Origin: Takakia lepidozioides
Taxonomy: Eukaryota > Streptophyta > Takakiopsida > Takakiales > Takakiaceae
Length of the DNA: 64,000 nucleotides
Reading direction: 5' to 3'
NCBI GenBank assembly: GCA_030704615.1
Contig: CM060731.1
Location: 83,742,756-83,806,755, forward strand
The position numbers and the translations under genes were made by a program. The notes under the pieces are model-generated. The model had not been told where the DNA came from. It did not search any database and saw only the letters and a list, made by a program, of their open reading frames with translations. The first letter of the stretch is position 1. Each line of letters opens with the position of its first letter. Positions 21,143 to 33,110 of the stretch are shown here, piece after piece.

Positions 21143-22110
21143 TACAGTCGGGCTATGATTATGCCCTTCAACCAAATTCCCATTGTGTTGGATTTGGCTT
21201 GGAAGGAATTTAGTCCTCCGCAATCGTTGGCACATTACTATCAAATCATGTGCATTTGGCTGCCAGTGGCAACTAGGACTAAAGTTCTTCCGAACAATCG
21301 ACCAATTGAGGATCATCACTTTGCGCAGTACTGGCATGAGGCAAGTACCATGTTGAAGGAATTAATTGCCTTCCAAGTTGTACATGGATTCATTTATACC
21401 AAGACCAAAGAGGTAGCAAGTATTGTCATGGGCTGCGGGTTATACTACGCTGCTTGTTTTCTGGTACGTTATCACATTGAGCAGCAGAAGATGCAAACGC
21501 GCTTTCTGAGTTATTCCAGTGGGGATCATTGGGTCTTACCTTCAGTGCCACCTCATATGTACCTATATGAGGCAAAAGTTATGATGTAAAAGGATTCTCA
21601 GATTCGTTCATGGTTTCATGCGGCCTGGAACAATTTGTCAACACATAAATTCGGGCCTGACGATATTTTCTTTAAGGGACATGAGGCATGGAAATATTTG
21701 CACAATTCACAAGTCATTGGTACCCCACTCACCTGGACAGACAAGGAGCTCAGGGTCTTCACCAATTTTGCAATTCAGCGCTTACAACAAGTTTTACAGT
21801 TTAAACTTCCAGACATGGTGGGACAACATTGTATGCCCCAGAGAATTCTAGTTAAAGTTCGACAGTTAAAACACCTCAGGGGGGACGAGGATTCTGATAC
21901 AACTGTTTCTTCAGCGGACTCCTTTGACATGGCAGAGAAGAAGCGACGGGGTCTCCTATGCCTGAGAGATTACCTCGATATCAGCCTCCAGAGGGACTAA
22001 CATATCCAGATAGTGTTCAATCATCTCCCTCAACCAGTGACAGGACCAGTCACAGCCCGTCACAGTTTCACACAGCCAGTCACAGCTTGACACAGCTGTC
22101 ACGACCATAG
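21143..22110 (+). pseudogene. Coiled-coil ORF, 3' part (after the transposon)
   Basis: This continues the frame broken at 6,777. The segment from 21,143 includes MIMPFNQIPIVLDLAWKEF and runs to an in-frame TAA at 21,587-21,589. The same frame then reads on (KDSQIRSWFHAAWNN ... GTPLTWTDKELRVFTNF) to about 21,930. After a shift, the tail MAEKKRRG...PERLPRYQP matches the accessory ORF at 34,400-34,640 of gypsy B, followed by CACAGCC-type repeats as there. The family of the central part is unknown to me. A stop plus a shift mean it is not functional even without the transposon. Confidence 0.55.
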
Positions 22111-22788
22111 GGAACGGATAGCAGGACAGGGAACGACTGTGGGGAACAACATCTGCGAATAGAACATGTTAGCTCACGGATGACGGTTAGTGAGGGAAAC
22201 GGTTAGAACAACGGGTAGGAAGATAAAGCCAGGAGCGAGGACTGGAAAAAGATCACTTCTTGGGGAATCACTTGGGGAAGGAGTGGGGGCACTTCGGGGG
22301 AAATCAGAACTTGGAAATGAAGCGGAGAGCGCATCTCTGAGGAGAAAGAGGGAGAGCACGGAGTAGGAGGAGAACGATCTGTTGATACTTGCTGAATGCA
22401 AGAAGTAGAGTTGTAATGTAGAGCACAATAGAGATACCATGGCTTCAGCCTGATACTTGATAGATATTAATCTGATACATACTTCATACTCACACTGTGT
22501 AGAGAGATCTGAGTGAAGCTGTGGAATGAATGGATGAGTTGATGGAATCCGATAGATTGTTGAAGCAAACTGATACTTAAATACCAACAGTAAGGTAACT
22601 AGCTAACATGAATGCGGGAAGGAAAACAAATAGGAAACACCCCCATGATACACTAGCTGTAGGTCATGACTGATTGTTCTGAGCGGGCTGAAAGCTTAGA
22701 GATTTCCAACTCTTCTATCTTGGAGTTCCTGCCTCGGATAGCGAAGGGATGGGTGAGTAAAAGCCGCGCGACACATGACCAAGATGCA
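22111..22788. other. Retrotransposon tail, no gene seen
   Basis: It follows the CACAGCC-rich tail of the ORF above. It may include part of an LTR, but I could not find matching ends or a second copy in this window. Confidence 0.35.
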
Positions 22789-22880
22789 AAACGGAAATGC
22801 GGCGCCGTATTTCCGTCCAGTAGCAATCGAAAGTATCACTCCGGACGGAAATGCGGAACCTCATTTCCGCATGCGGAACC
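22789..22880. repeat. Class 2 palindromes before a transposase fragment
   Basis: ACGGAAATGCGGCGCCGTAT followed by TTCCGTCC, then a second degenerate copy GACGGAAATGCGGAACCTCA. They lie about 370-460 bp upstream of the transposase start at 23,251, the same side on which the complete element carries its array. Confidence 0.75.
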
Positions 22881-23250
22881 TGAATGGGTTGCATTGTTCC
22901 GAAACAACACAATTGCGGCCAGTCTTGATGAGCACAACTTGGTTGTCTGACCGTTTTAACTAACAGTACTGGCACTTGTCAGTGCAAACGTTCCTGTCTG
23001 CACCGAGAATACTGCTGGATCCACCCTCAGGAGAAACTGTCAGGAGATGTTATTTCGTCGCCAAATCGGCCATCATTGTCTAACTTACTGGCTATGGAAG
23101 CACACCTCCCACCTTCATGCATGTAGCTTGAAACAATACTTTCCACTTCAATGTGCGACTTCCAATCGTCGATGGACTCCACATGGTGCCTGTGAGCCTT
23201 GGTCTGTCGCTATACTGAACCTTGAACTTGCCAACTTCGTGCGGTCTTCG

Positions 23251-24075
23251 ATGGCTCCTAATTCCTACGCTATAGTTTGCTGTCCTCCGCAACTTGGGAG
23301 AGCCTGGATCCCAAACGAGGGAGGACTTTGCAGAGTGACTGAAACTTATCTTTGTTCCAAATTCAAGCTCAAACCGGGCACAGTTTATTTGGAAGAAGAA
23401 AGGAAGGATGTTCCTGGACAGGTTGACGAGACCATTGTCGTGCTAGGTAACGACGGAGGTTGCGGAATCGAATGGCACGTACCCCCATCAGACACCATCC
23501 TGTACCGAGCTGTGGGAATGCCCATTCCCTTTCCGAATTAGTCGCTGCCCACACCATCCACAAAGTAGTCCGGAAACCGACAGGCGGCCACTGCCAACAG
23601 AGAGGTATGCAATGATAATCATTCCCGACCTGGACCGTCAAGACCCTCCATAGCTTCTCGTGTGGACGTATTCGACATTTCCGACAATGAAGATGAGTGC
23701 ATTGAGGTCCCCATGTCCTCCACACGGTCGTTCAAATCCGAGATGGACGTCTCTGCAGGTGCTACGCATGTACCCTCGAGCATAACTCCAACCCGGTCCA
23801 TTGTGCAGCTCCTACGGCAACATCACCTCGATGGTTCTCGCTCCGAGCTGGCTGCTCTCGACTATGCCAAATTTCCAATCAGGAAGGTAACGTATCTGCC
23901 TCCCGAAGTCGATGGCAATGTCATCTTCGAGTTTCCACCTGTTACTTCCTCAAACAAAGCCTCAGGGATGTTAACAGACATGGATCGAAAGCATGACGGA
24001 CACCCCTGGTGTGTGACGAAGACCAGTAGCACGAAAATTGCTGATGGTGTTCGTGTACGATACGTCCTCTGTGCT
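23251..24075 (+). pseudogene. Transposase paralog 2, N-terminal fragment
   Basis: Starts MAPNSYAIVCCPPQ and follows the complete transposase residue by residue through its N-terminal region (LCRVTETYLCSKFKLKPGTV, DVPGQ, IEWHVPPSDTILYRAVG), the acidic linker (SDNEDECIEVP) and the LTDMDRKHDGHPWCVTKT block. Two in-frame TAG stops interrupt it at 23,539-23,541 and about 23,572; the second sits where the intact copy has a Gln codon. At 24,076, within VRYVLCA, the gene is cut off and a partial gypsy LTR begins. The DDE core and SWIM finger are absent from the window. Confidence 0.8.
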
Positions 24076-24783
24076 TGAGGGCAGGGGGCTCGGGACACAA
24101 GAGGGGCTGCCCCTGTGGTGGGGGCAGTAGCAGCGATAGGTACGGGGGCTGAAGCACCCTTGAGTGCCCAAGGCACTCAAGGAGGCGGAGGCGCTCACTA
24201 GGTGGAGCCCCGCACACCGGGTTGCGGTGGGGGTGGCTCCACAAGGGGTGGTGGTAGCTCAGCGGGACTTAGTGGGGGTGGCATAGGACTCACCATGGGG
24301 TGGAGACCTCGAGGTGGGAGTCGTGGGGAGTCTTGGGACTCATCACGGTCCATTGGGGCCACGGTGAGTGGGCCAAGACTCACCGCGACTCACCACCGGG
24401 AATCGAGGGTCTTCGTGGTGGTTCGCCATAAAATGGCATGGCTGGTTGTGAAACCCCCGCGGACAGCTACAGAAGTATATATAGGGAGTAGTAACCCCGA
24501 GAACGGTGCAAGCCCGTTGGTGACCAAAAACTAGTGAGTAAGCGAGCGAGCCGGAAAGCGACCAAAGAGTGGGGAGCTGTTCCGGACTGCCAACTACCAA
24601 AGGGAATTCCCACTGGTTCCAAATCGGTGGAGGGTTCTTTGGGAGAACAAAGGGGGACCGTTATGCCCCGGTGAGCAGCCGAAGCTCCAAGTTGGCCCGG
24701 CGGCCAGGTTGGAAGTCAGGCGCGCGCATCAAAGCGAGTAACTATGACTTGAGGGGGAGCTTACCGAAGGGAGGTGCGCGACA
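24076..24783 (+). repeat. Gypsy A 5' LTR (5'-truncated)
   Basis: Matches 30,207-30,919 almost base for base, from TGAGGGCAGGGG to GAGGTGCGCGACA. A TATA box (TATATATA, 24,476-24,483) marks the promoter. The missing first part, present in the 3' copy, suggests deletion or recombination at the junction with the transposase. Confidence 0.8.
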
Positions 24784-24798
24784 CTTGGTATCAGAGCT
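24784..24798 (+). promoter_or_regulatory. Primer-binding site
   Basis: CTTGGTATCAGAGCT directly after the LTR. TGGTATCAGAGC is the usual initiator tRNA-Met complement in plant retrotransposons. Confidence 0.85.
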
Positions 24799-24838
24799 TA
24801 GAGTTCAGTACGCGATCGTCCTTGGGGTTGGCCTCATC

Positions 24839-26455
24839 ATGGGGTCGGGCAAGCCAAAGCGAAAGCGGAACGGCCCAAAAGATGATGACCCTGGTGAGCC
24901 CGATGGGGGCGACGTGTCACCGAGGCGGCCGTTTGAGGAAGCGATGCATGCTTCTGAAAATGAGGCCGCTCAAGAGCAGGAGGAATCTGAGGAGTCGGAG
25001 CCCGAGGAATCCTTGAGAGCTCCGACAAACCAACAGATGCCTCCCATGCCGGCAGTCTTTTGGGAAGGGTTGCTGGCGCAGTTTGGCGGGACGTTGAAAG
25101 ACGTGTTGAAGGCGGCTAATGCCACTTCCACTAAGGCAAAGTTTAAGGTGAAGCCTAAGGAACCCGGCACCTTCGAGGGCGTCCGAAATCGGAAGGCACT
25201 CAACACCTGGCTCCTGGAGCTAGAGCAGTACTTCCGGGCGGCCAAGTTGAGTGACGAGGATCGGGTGGAAGTGGCTCCCACCTATTTGAGGGGCTATGCT
25301 CAACAATGGTGGCAGAAACGCCTTCATGACCGAGGTCCAAGCCCTGAAACCTTGGCCTGGAGTGGGTTCAAGGAATTGATGAAGAGACAGTTTGTGCCCC
25401 TCAACGCGTCCTGGCTTGCCCGGGACAAGATGAGGAATTTGAAGCAAACAGATGACATTCGGGGGTATGTCCAGGCTTTCAATGTGCTGTTGCTCGAAGT
25501 CGCGGACATGGCAGAACCAGAAATGGTCTTCAACTTTGTGGCGGGACTGGCCCCATGGGCCAGGCGGAAGTTGGAGGAGAAGCCACCCAAGACTTTGAAC
25601 GAGGCAATTGAGAGGGCTGAATGTTTCTCGGATGTCCCTAAGGGTGAGAGACAAGGCCGTACGGAGCTGAACCACAAGAAGACCCGGCGGGAAGGTGACT
25701 CCTTCCGACCGGAAAAGAAGTGGGATAGGCCACGCGGCGACAATGGCACGTGGAAATCGAAGGGAGGGCCTTCACACGTCAAGGCGGCACCCGGTGCTTC
25801 GAAAGGAAAAGCGGGTGGAGCGGCTTATGGCGGACAGAAGGCGACCTTTGATGGAGTGTGTTTCAATTGCGGGGAGCCCGGGCACATGGCCAAGAAGTGC
25901 ACAAAACCTCGACAATTGAACATGACTCGGGCAACCACGGAGCTGTCGGAAGATACCATCAGTCGCTTGGTGGAAGCGGTGGTCGCCAGGACTTGCAAGG
26001 TAGGCAACTATTCTTGTGAGTTGTATCAGGAAACTGGCGCCCTGCGTAAAGGGAGTCAGTTATTGTTCGTGGATGGGATAATATCCGGAACTAACGTGTC
26101 ATTGTTGGTGGACATAGGAGCGTCGCACTCCTTCATGACGCCGGCGGCGGCGCGAAAGTTGGGACTCCCGACAAGTGACGTGGGGGCCTCTATTGAGGTG
26201 CGTTCTGCCAAAGGAGAACCACAGTTGGCGACAAGGTTGGCGTTTGATGTTCCTCTTCAACTGGGGAGTTGGGAGGGACGTGAGAACTTCACCATCTGCG
26301 AGATCGATGGAGTGGATCTCATTTTGGGGATGACCTTTTTGAGCAAATCCGGAGCGGTCATAGATGGCCGCAAGAGAGTAGTCACGCTGCCATGTGGAAT
26401 GGTGGCGAGGTTTTACGAGTGTCGAAAACGCCCAAATCCGTGGGAGGGCGAATAA
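24839..26455 (+). CDS. Gypsy A gag-protease
   Basis: ATG 24,839 follows the primer-binding site by about 40 bp and gives 538 aa. Residues about 95-260 form a retrotransposon gag domain ([39 protein letters not shown]). A CCHC knuckle [14 protein letters not shown] follows, then a retropepsin-like part ([19 protein letters not shown] ... [10 protein letters not shown]). The protease active site reads D-I-G where D-T-G is expected; ACA to ATA would explain it, so the protease is probably inactive. The frame ends at 26,455 and overlaps the pol frame by about 60 bp, which would need a ribosomal frameshift or reflects a mutation. Confidence 0.85.
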   Translation: MGSGKPKRKRNGPKDDDPGEPDGGDVSPRRPFEEAMHASENEAAQEQEESEESEPEESLRAPTNQQMPPMPAVFWEGLLAQFGGTLKDVLKAANATSTKAKFKVKPKEPGTFEGVRNRKALNTWLLELEQYFRAAKLSDEDRVEVAPTYLRGYAQQWWQKRLHDRGPSPETLAWSGFKELMKRQFVPLNASWLARDKMRNLKQTDDIRGYVQAFNVLLLEVADMAEPEMVFNFVAGLAPWARRKLEEKPPKTLNEAIERAECFSDVPKGERQGRTELNHKKTRREGDSFRPEKKWDRPRGDNGTWKSKGGPSHVKAAPGASKGKAGGAAYGGQKATFDGVCFNCGEPGHMAKKCTKPRQLNMTRATTELSEDTISRLVEAVVARTCKVGNYSCELYQETGALRKGSQLLFVDGIISGTNVSLLVDIGASHSFMTPAAARKLGLPTSDVGASIEVRSAKGEPQLATRLAFDVPLQLGSWEGRENFTICEIDGVDLILGMTFLSKSGAVIDGRKRVVTLPCGMVARFYECRKRPNPWEGE

Positions 26456-29310
26456 ACCTTCTGTCAGCAAAGGAGTGGGCCGTGGAGGAGGCACACGAGC
26501 CCCAATTTTTGCTTTACATTAGAGAAGTGAAAGGAGAAGGCGATGGGGAGCCGAGCCCAGATTGGATCAAGGGGATTTTGGAGAAATACCAGGATGTGAT
26601 GCCGGAGGATTTACCAAGCGGCTTGCCACCGCGAAGAGGAGTTGACCACAAAATTGAGGTGATACCGGGATCGGAACCGCCTGCCAAGGCGCCCTACCGG
26701 TTGAGCCACAGAGAGTTGGTCGAGCTGAAGACTCAGCTCAAGGATCTAATGTCAAAGGGGTACATCCGGCCGAGTAAGTCACCTTACGGAGCCCCGGTGC
26801 TATTTGCAGACAAGAAGGATGGGACGCTGCGGATGTGTGTCGATTACAGGGCTCTGAATAAGGTGACTATCAAAAACCGGTACCCTTTGCCAAGGATCGA
26901 CGACCTCTTCGATCGGTTGGCAGGAGCGAAGTATTTCAGCCGGATCGACTTGCGCTCCGGCTATCACCAAATTCGGGTGGCGGAAGGAGATGAGGAGAAG
27001 ACCGCGTGCAGGACAAGGTATGGTTCATATGAGTTCTTGGTGATGCCTTTTGGGCTCACCAATGCACCAGCGACCTTTAGCACGCTAATGAACAGCCTTT
27101 TTCAGGAGTGGTTGGATGACTTTGTGATCGTGTACATCGACGACATCTTGGTGTACTCGAAAACAAAGGAGGAGCACCTGGAGCACCTCAAAAGGGTGTT
27201 CCAAAAATTGCGAGAAGGGAAGCTGTATGCCAAAGCTTCAAAGTGCGAATTCGGGGTCACAAAAGTGGAGTTCCTGGGGCATGTGATTACACAGGATGGG
27301 ATCAAAATGGATGACAGAAAGGTGAGGGCGATCTTGGACTGGGAGCCTCCGACTTCGGTCCCGGGAGTGCGATCCTTCCTAGGACTCGCCTCCTATTACC
27401 GGAAGTATGTGAGAAATTTCGCCAAGATCGCGGGGCCGCTGTCGGACCTTCTGTGTAAATCCAAAGTCTGGGTATGGAACACATTTTGTGGCCAAGCTTT
27501 TGCTGAATTGAAGCAGCAGATGGCGGAAGCTCCAGTCTTGAAAATCCCGGAGTTCGATCGTCCGTTCGAGATACATACAGATGCGTCGGACTTCGCGATT
27601 GGGGGTGTACTTATGCAAGATGGACGTCCAGTGGCTTACGAAAGTAAGAAACTGAATGAAGTGGAGCGACGGTGGCCGACGCACGAAAAAGAGATGAAGG
27701 CGGTGGTGCATTGCCTTGAGCTCTGGCGCCACTATGTTGGTTCCAACCCAGTGAAGGTGTTCACGGACAATGTCACGGTGAAGTATTTTGCCACGCAGCC
27801 CAAGTTGTCCCCAAAACAACTTAGGTGGCAAGATACTTTGGCGGTGTTTGACGTGGATATCCAGTACAAACCGGGACGAGACAACGTGGTGGCCGATGCT
27901 TTAAGTAGAAAGCAGCAGCTCTGGTTGGTGTACGAGGGCGAGACGGCGCTCCAAAGGAAGATCCGGAAGGCTTGCCGGAAGGATGAGCTGGCGAAGTCCG
28001 TGATGCAGGACTTGAGGATGGGGGTTAAATCGCAGTTCCACTTGCAAAATGGACTGCTCCGGTATAAGCAAAACCGTCTCTACGTGCCGAAGGGAGGGAT
28101 CAGGGATAGTCTCTTGAGAGAATGCCATCATAGCCCGCTTGCGGGCCACGGCGGAGCCAAGCGCACTGCGGCACTCTTGAAGAAAGAGTATTTCTGGCCC
28201 AAACTGAGGGAGGAGGCAGAGGAGTATGTCAAGACATGCACCACATGCCAACAAAACCGGAGCGAGTACAAAAAGCAAGCGGGGCTGTTACAACCCTTGC
28301 CGATTCCAGAGGGGACTTGGGAAAGCGTCTCGATGGATTTCATGACTGCTATGCCGCTGTCAAAAGGATTCGATGCAATCATGGTGGTGGTAGATAGGTT
28401 CAGTAAAATGGGCCATTTCATCCCCACCAAGGAGACGGCAACGGCGCAGGAGACAGGGCGACTTTACTTCGCCCACGTCTTAAAGCATCATGGAGTCCCG
28501 AAGGATATTGTCTCGGACCGCGATCCAAAGTTTACGAGTAAATTTTGGAGGGCACTTTGGAAGAAGATAGGGACGAGGCTGAAGATGAGCACCGCCTTCC
28601 GACCTCCGACCGACGGCCAAACAGAAAGAGTGAATTCCGTAGTGAAGCAGATCTTGCGGAATTACGTGTCGGCAGACCAAACAGACTGGGTGGAACACTT
28701 AGACGCGGCAGAGTTCTGTTATAATAACACAGAACACTCCGCAACGGGAGTTTCCCTTTTGTATTGGTCTATGGAAAAGCACCTCTGGTGCCGACAAGTT
28801 GGGCCGCCCAGGACGTTGAGGAACCGGCAGTAGCGGCGGTACTGAAAGAACGCGAGCGTTTGTTGAAGCTCGCAAAGTACAACATTGCCAAAGCTAGGAA
28901 ACGGTATGAAAGGCAGGCGAATCAAAAGCGGACCGTATGCGGGACCCTTTCGCATTCGGAAGGTTATGAATGAGGATGTGTATGAATTGGAGCTGCCGGA
29001 AAACATCAAGGTGCACCCAGTATTCCATGTCTCCCTTTTGAAGCCTTATTTCAAAGATGAAGCGCGTCCGAATCGGCATCAAGTGTTGCGTCCGCCACCT
29101 ATGCTGTTGGATCATCAAAATGAACCTGAGTACGAGGTGGAGGCAATACTTAAGTCGAGGAGGTTCAAGAACCAAGAAACTGAGTATCTCGTCAAATGGA
29201 AGGGCTATCATCATGTGGAGGCATCTTGGGTGCGTGCCTCAGAAATGGGAAACGCATCCGAGGCGGTTGCATCTTTCGAAGGGCGACCTCAAAAGCGGAA
29301 GAAGCGTTGA
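26392..29310 (+). pseudogene. Gypsy A pol and chromodomain
   Basis: The first frame (26,392-28,833) carries RT ([26 protein letters not shown]), RNase H ([22 protein letters not shown]), the integrase HHCC finger ([10 protein letters not shown] ... CTTCQQN) and the DDE core ([26 protein letters not shown]). A shift near 28,750 moves the frame to 28,764 onward ([26 protein letters not shown]). A second break near 28,935 lacks the usual integrase C-terminal segment and resumes at GPYAGPFRIRKV. The end is a chromodomain (YEVEAILKSRR ... YLVKWKGYHHVEASW), which in chromoviruses directs integration to heterochromatin. The stop is at 29,308-29,310. Confidence 0.88.
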
Positions 29311-29331
29311 TGGGGACATCAACCTTGGAGC

Positions 29332-29344
29332 GTGGGGGAGGAAA
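29332..29344 (+). promoter_or_regulatory. Polypurine tract of gypsy A
   Basis: GTGGGGGAGGAAA directly before TGCATGCTTAGC, the expected priming site for plus-strand synthesis and the reason for starting the 3' LTR at 29,345. Confidence 0.65.
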
Positions 29345-30919
29345 TGCATGCTTAGCCCGGCTTAACTAGCTTAGGAATCCGATTGCAAAAACTTGTATTG
29401 TACAAAACGTGCTATAAATGAAATGGATTCCAAATGTTGTGCGTCCTATTTTGTTTGGAATGGTGATGCATGGTGTGTTGGCTAGTGTGTAGAATGCATG
29501 CTAGCTTATAAAAGTGGGAGAGGTAAATTGGGTTAATCGTGTGTTTGCGTAGTGCCGAAATCGGGTGACCCCCATCCAAGGGGCAAGGAAACTTGCGCCT
29601 TCTTTGGGAGTTCACGTGCTAGTGCGCACCTGGCGTGTGCGCGTACTATAACTTTGTAGTGCGGGCTAACGCGGAAGCTACGTGCTTCCGTTCACGTACT
29701 ATAATCGTGTAGCCTCGGGACGAAGTCGTAGTGCGGCTTTCGGCGTGTTCCCGTACCTCAGGCCAGCATTCCAAGGCGGACCCAATTGTAGTGATTGGGG
29801 CGCACGGTTGGTTCAAGGTTATCTTCCTAGTCAAAGAGGGTTCCAGGGAACCCTTGCTCAAGGTGATGCCAAAAGCGGCATCATGAGCAGTCGCAAGCAA
29901 TGTTGTTGCAGTAAGGCGATTCGATCCTCGGGGAGGATCATTCCTTGGCCTTGAAGTAGGCCAAGAAGAGTGCACTGGGAGGAGCTTGAGAGGCTCCACC
30001 CTTGGCCGGGACTTGGAGGAAGTCGGCCGAACTAGCTAGTGGAGAGTAGAGTCAAGTGTGGGGTTTGGTTCTTTGCCATGGGACGCCATGGTACGGAAAC
30101 AAACTCCTTGATGTGGGACGCCACAACTTGGATGTTGTTTCTACAAAATGGACAAGTCGATGAGGACATCGACTCCCTGTTGGTAGGGGTGTGTGTCGCG
30201 GCCCTTTGCCTTGAGGGCAGGGGGGTCGGGACACAAGAGGGGCTGCCCCTGTGGTGGGGGCAGTAGCAGCGATAGGTACGGGGGCTGAAGCACCCTTGAG
30301 TGCCCAAGGCACTCAAGGAGGCGGAGGCGCTCACTAGGTGGAGCCCCGCACACCGGGTTGCGGTGGGGGTGATTCCACAAGGGGTGGTGGTAGCTTAGCG
30401 GGACTTAGTGGGGGTGGCATAGGACTCACCATGGGGTGGAGACCTCGAGGTGGGAGTCGTGGGGAGTCTTGGGACTCATCACGGTCCATTGGGGCCGCGG
30501 TGAGTGGGCCAAGACTCACCGCGACTCACCACCGGGAATCGAGGGTCTTCGTGGTGGTTCGCCATAAAATTGGCATGGCTGGTTGTGAAACCCCCGCGGA
30601 CAGTTACAGAAGTATATATAGGGAGTAGTAACCCCGAGAACGGTGCAAGCCCGTTGGTGACCAAAAACTAGTGAGTAAGCGAGCGAGCCGGAAAGCGACC
30701 AAAGAGTGGGGAGCTGTTCCGGACTGCCAACTACCAAAGGGAATTCCCGCTGGTTCCAAATCGGTGGAGGGTTCTTTGGGAGAACAAAGGGGACCGTTAT
30801 GCCCCGGTGAGCAGCCGAAGCTCCAAGTTGGCCCGGCGGCCAGGTTGGGAGTCAGGCGCGCGCATCAAAGCGAGTAACTATGACTTGAGGGGGAGCTTAC
30901 CGAAGGGAGGTGCGCGACA
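29345..30919 (+). repeat. Gypsy A 3' LTR
   Basis: About 1,575 bp from TGCATGC to GCGCGACA. Its second half matches the 5' LTR remnant, including TATATATA at 30,613-30,620. The first 860 bp have no partner in this window, so the start rests on the polypurine tract alone. It is possible instead that 29,345-30,206 is untranslated region and the LTR begins at 30,207. Confidence 0.65.
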
Positions 30920-31199
30920 CAGAGAGTACATCACCCATACCGTAAGAACTAGAGTTGGATGCCACTCCTTCTTTTTCTTTGCAAGAAAGATTAAGGGAAT
31001 TGGTATGGGAAGAAGATCAACCACGAGGTGACAGATCTGAGGTACATCCCTGGATAAAAGATTTGACAGAAATCTTTGATAAGAGTGGCATGGAACACCA
31101 AAAGCGGGAACTCCAGTTGAAACGGAAGGTGAAGAAGGAGGAGAGGATGTGGCAAAGCCAACGGAGAGTTCAGACTCTCCAACACCATTGCAGTTGAGT

Positions 31200-33110
31200 T
31201 ACATGAGTGAAGAAGAAACCCAAGGGCAGAACTTGGAGGATGAAAACAGAGAGAAGAAATTGGAAGAGGAAGAGTATGAAGAAGTAGACCCAACAGTTGA
31301 GGTTGAGACTACAACCAGGACATCCCAACCCGTTGGACTTCGAGCAAGTGGAGCACTTGGACCACATGCCAACGAAGGTGTCGGCTCAGGGGGATCAGGC
31401 GGGCAACTTGGATCTGGCTCTGGGGGGACAAGGAGTGTGGGAAGTAGTGCAACTGGAGCTGGGAATACTGTGAATATCGTGGGGCCAGTAGCAGGGAGTG
31501 CTCAGGGGCCACCACTGGGTGGAAGATCCACCACAACTACAATAGGTCCTCAAGGACCAGCACCAGCAAGGGGGCCAACATCTGTCAGTGGGCAGAAGGT
31601 AGGGCCATAGATGGCGTTACAACCAACACGGGCAAAACCACCTTTTCCAATATATTCAGGAAAAATGGATCCTGATGTACACATTAGCCAATTTGAGCAC
31701 ATGTGTATTGTGAACAATGAGAATGGCGATGATGCCAAGATGAGATTGTTTCCTTGTTCACTTATCAAGAAAGCAAGTGAATGGTATGCAAGATTCCCTG
31801 ATAATCATTTCCTAACCTGGAATGGCTTGAATACAACATTCCGAAATAGGTTCAGGACAAGTAAAACTGAGGATGAAGTGTATGGAAGATTACAACAATT
31901 AAAGCAAAAGAAGCATGAAACTGTTGAGGAGTATATGGAAAAAATGGAATTGATGATGAAAAAGTTGGTTGCTGTACCAGCACCAGGTTTACAGAAGACT
32001 TGGTTTGTGAGTGGACTAAGACCAGAGTTGCAAAAGAAAGTGGATATGTTATTCTTTAATACAGTGGAGGAGGCATTTGAAACAGCAAACATAATTGAGC
32101 AATTGGGAATGCTCAGGAGAGAGAAAAGGGATGATGAGGACTCTGAGGATGAGTCAGATGAGGAAGAAGAGCAAGAGCTGAAAAGGAAGAGTAAGAGAAA
32201 GGAGAAGTTGAAGAGGGATAACTATGAGAAAATATTAGAAGAAATCTTGAAGAAGTATGCCACAGAGGCTACAACACATTGGAGGAAGGGTGTTTGGTGT
32301 GCAAAGTGCCAGAATGAAGGCCATACCACCACTGAATGCCACATGAAGGAGAAACACTATACTATCTATAAAATGGATAACCATTTTACTGAGAATTGTT
32401 ACTACAACAGAAGGACAACAGCTAGAGAACCTAGGCAAGTAAGGTTGCATCAAGTGCAGGCCCAGCCAAGAAGAAACAGTGATCAAGACCACTATGGTAG
32501 GCCTGGTGGTTATAACAATGGCATGGAAGGGAGAGGTAATTCAAGAGGGGATTACCAAGGAAATTCCAGAGGCAACTATCAGGGTAATCCAAGGGGGAAT
32601 TACCAGCCAGGGAATCAGGATTACAGAAACAATTCCAGAACAGACCAAGGGCGAGGACCTAATGGGGAAGAACTGTGTTACTATTGTAATCAGGCAGGCC
32701 ATCGCAAGGCAGTCTGTCCATTCTGGATCAGACACCAGAATGAGATGAGAGCTCCTATGAATGAGGGGCATGTGGTGGCAGCTCACATGGTTAGGCCATG
32801 TGTTGTACCAGAAGTAAGTACAATGATAGTAACGAGAAGCAAAGCCAAACTAACACCTCCAGTAGATGAGGAAGATGATGATAATGAAGATGGCAGTGAT
32901 GAGGAGGCTTGGAGAGATGAGAAGGAACTGCACAAGGAAGTGGCAGATACCATAAGGGAAATGCAGAAGAGTACTGATATTCCTATGGCAGATTCCTCTG
33001 ATTCTGAAAGAGAAGAGGAAGTGAGTGAGGATGAAGGGAAGAAAGAAGCTGCAGACATGCAGAGTAATGAAGGGACTTTGGCTGAAGTAATATGCCAGTC
33101 CAAAGCATGA
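31200..33110 (+). pseudogene. Gypsy B gag
   Basis: An open frame from about 31,200 carries an acidic, then Gly/Ser-rich leader and stops at TAG 31,608-31,610. In the same frame, ATG 31,611 opens 499 aa with a classical gag domain (FPIYSGKMDPDVHISQFEHM, ASEWYARFPDNHFLTWNGL, VEEYMEKMELMMKKL) and two zinc knuckles (CAKCQNEGHTTTECH and CYYCNQAGHRKAVCPFW). The tail is acidic. The leader and gag probably once formed one ORF broken by the TAG. Frame ends at 33,110 where pol has been deleted. Confidence 0.78.

Larger units (their letters stand above)
24076..30919 (+). mobile_element. Ty3/gypsy chromodomain retrotransposon (gypsy A)
   Basis: Layout: partial 5' LTR, tRNA-Met-like primer-binding site, gag with zinc knuckle and protease, pol (RT, RNase H, integrase), chromodomain, polypurine tract, 3' LTR. 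The 5' LTR lacks about 860 bp compared with the 3' LTR and is fused to transposase fragment 2, so there is no intact target duplication. The two shared LTR parts differ at only a handful of positions over about 710 bp, suggesting a fairly young insertion. Frame breaks in protease, integrase and the distal ORF show that this copy is defective. Confidence 0.88.

Noticed and set aside
24784-24798. tRNA gene suggested by the TGGTATCAGAGC motif
   Set aside because: Only the primer-binding complement is present; no cloverleaf or A/B boxes around it. The same applies to 61,520-61,535.
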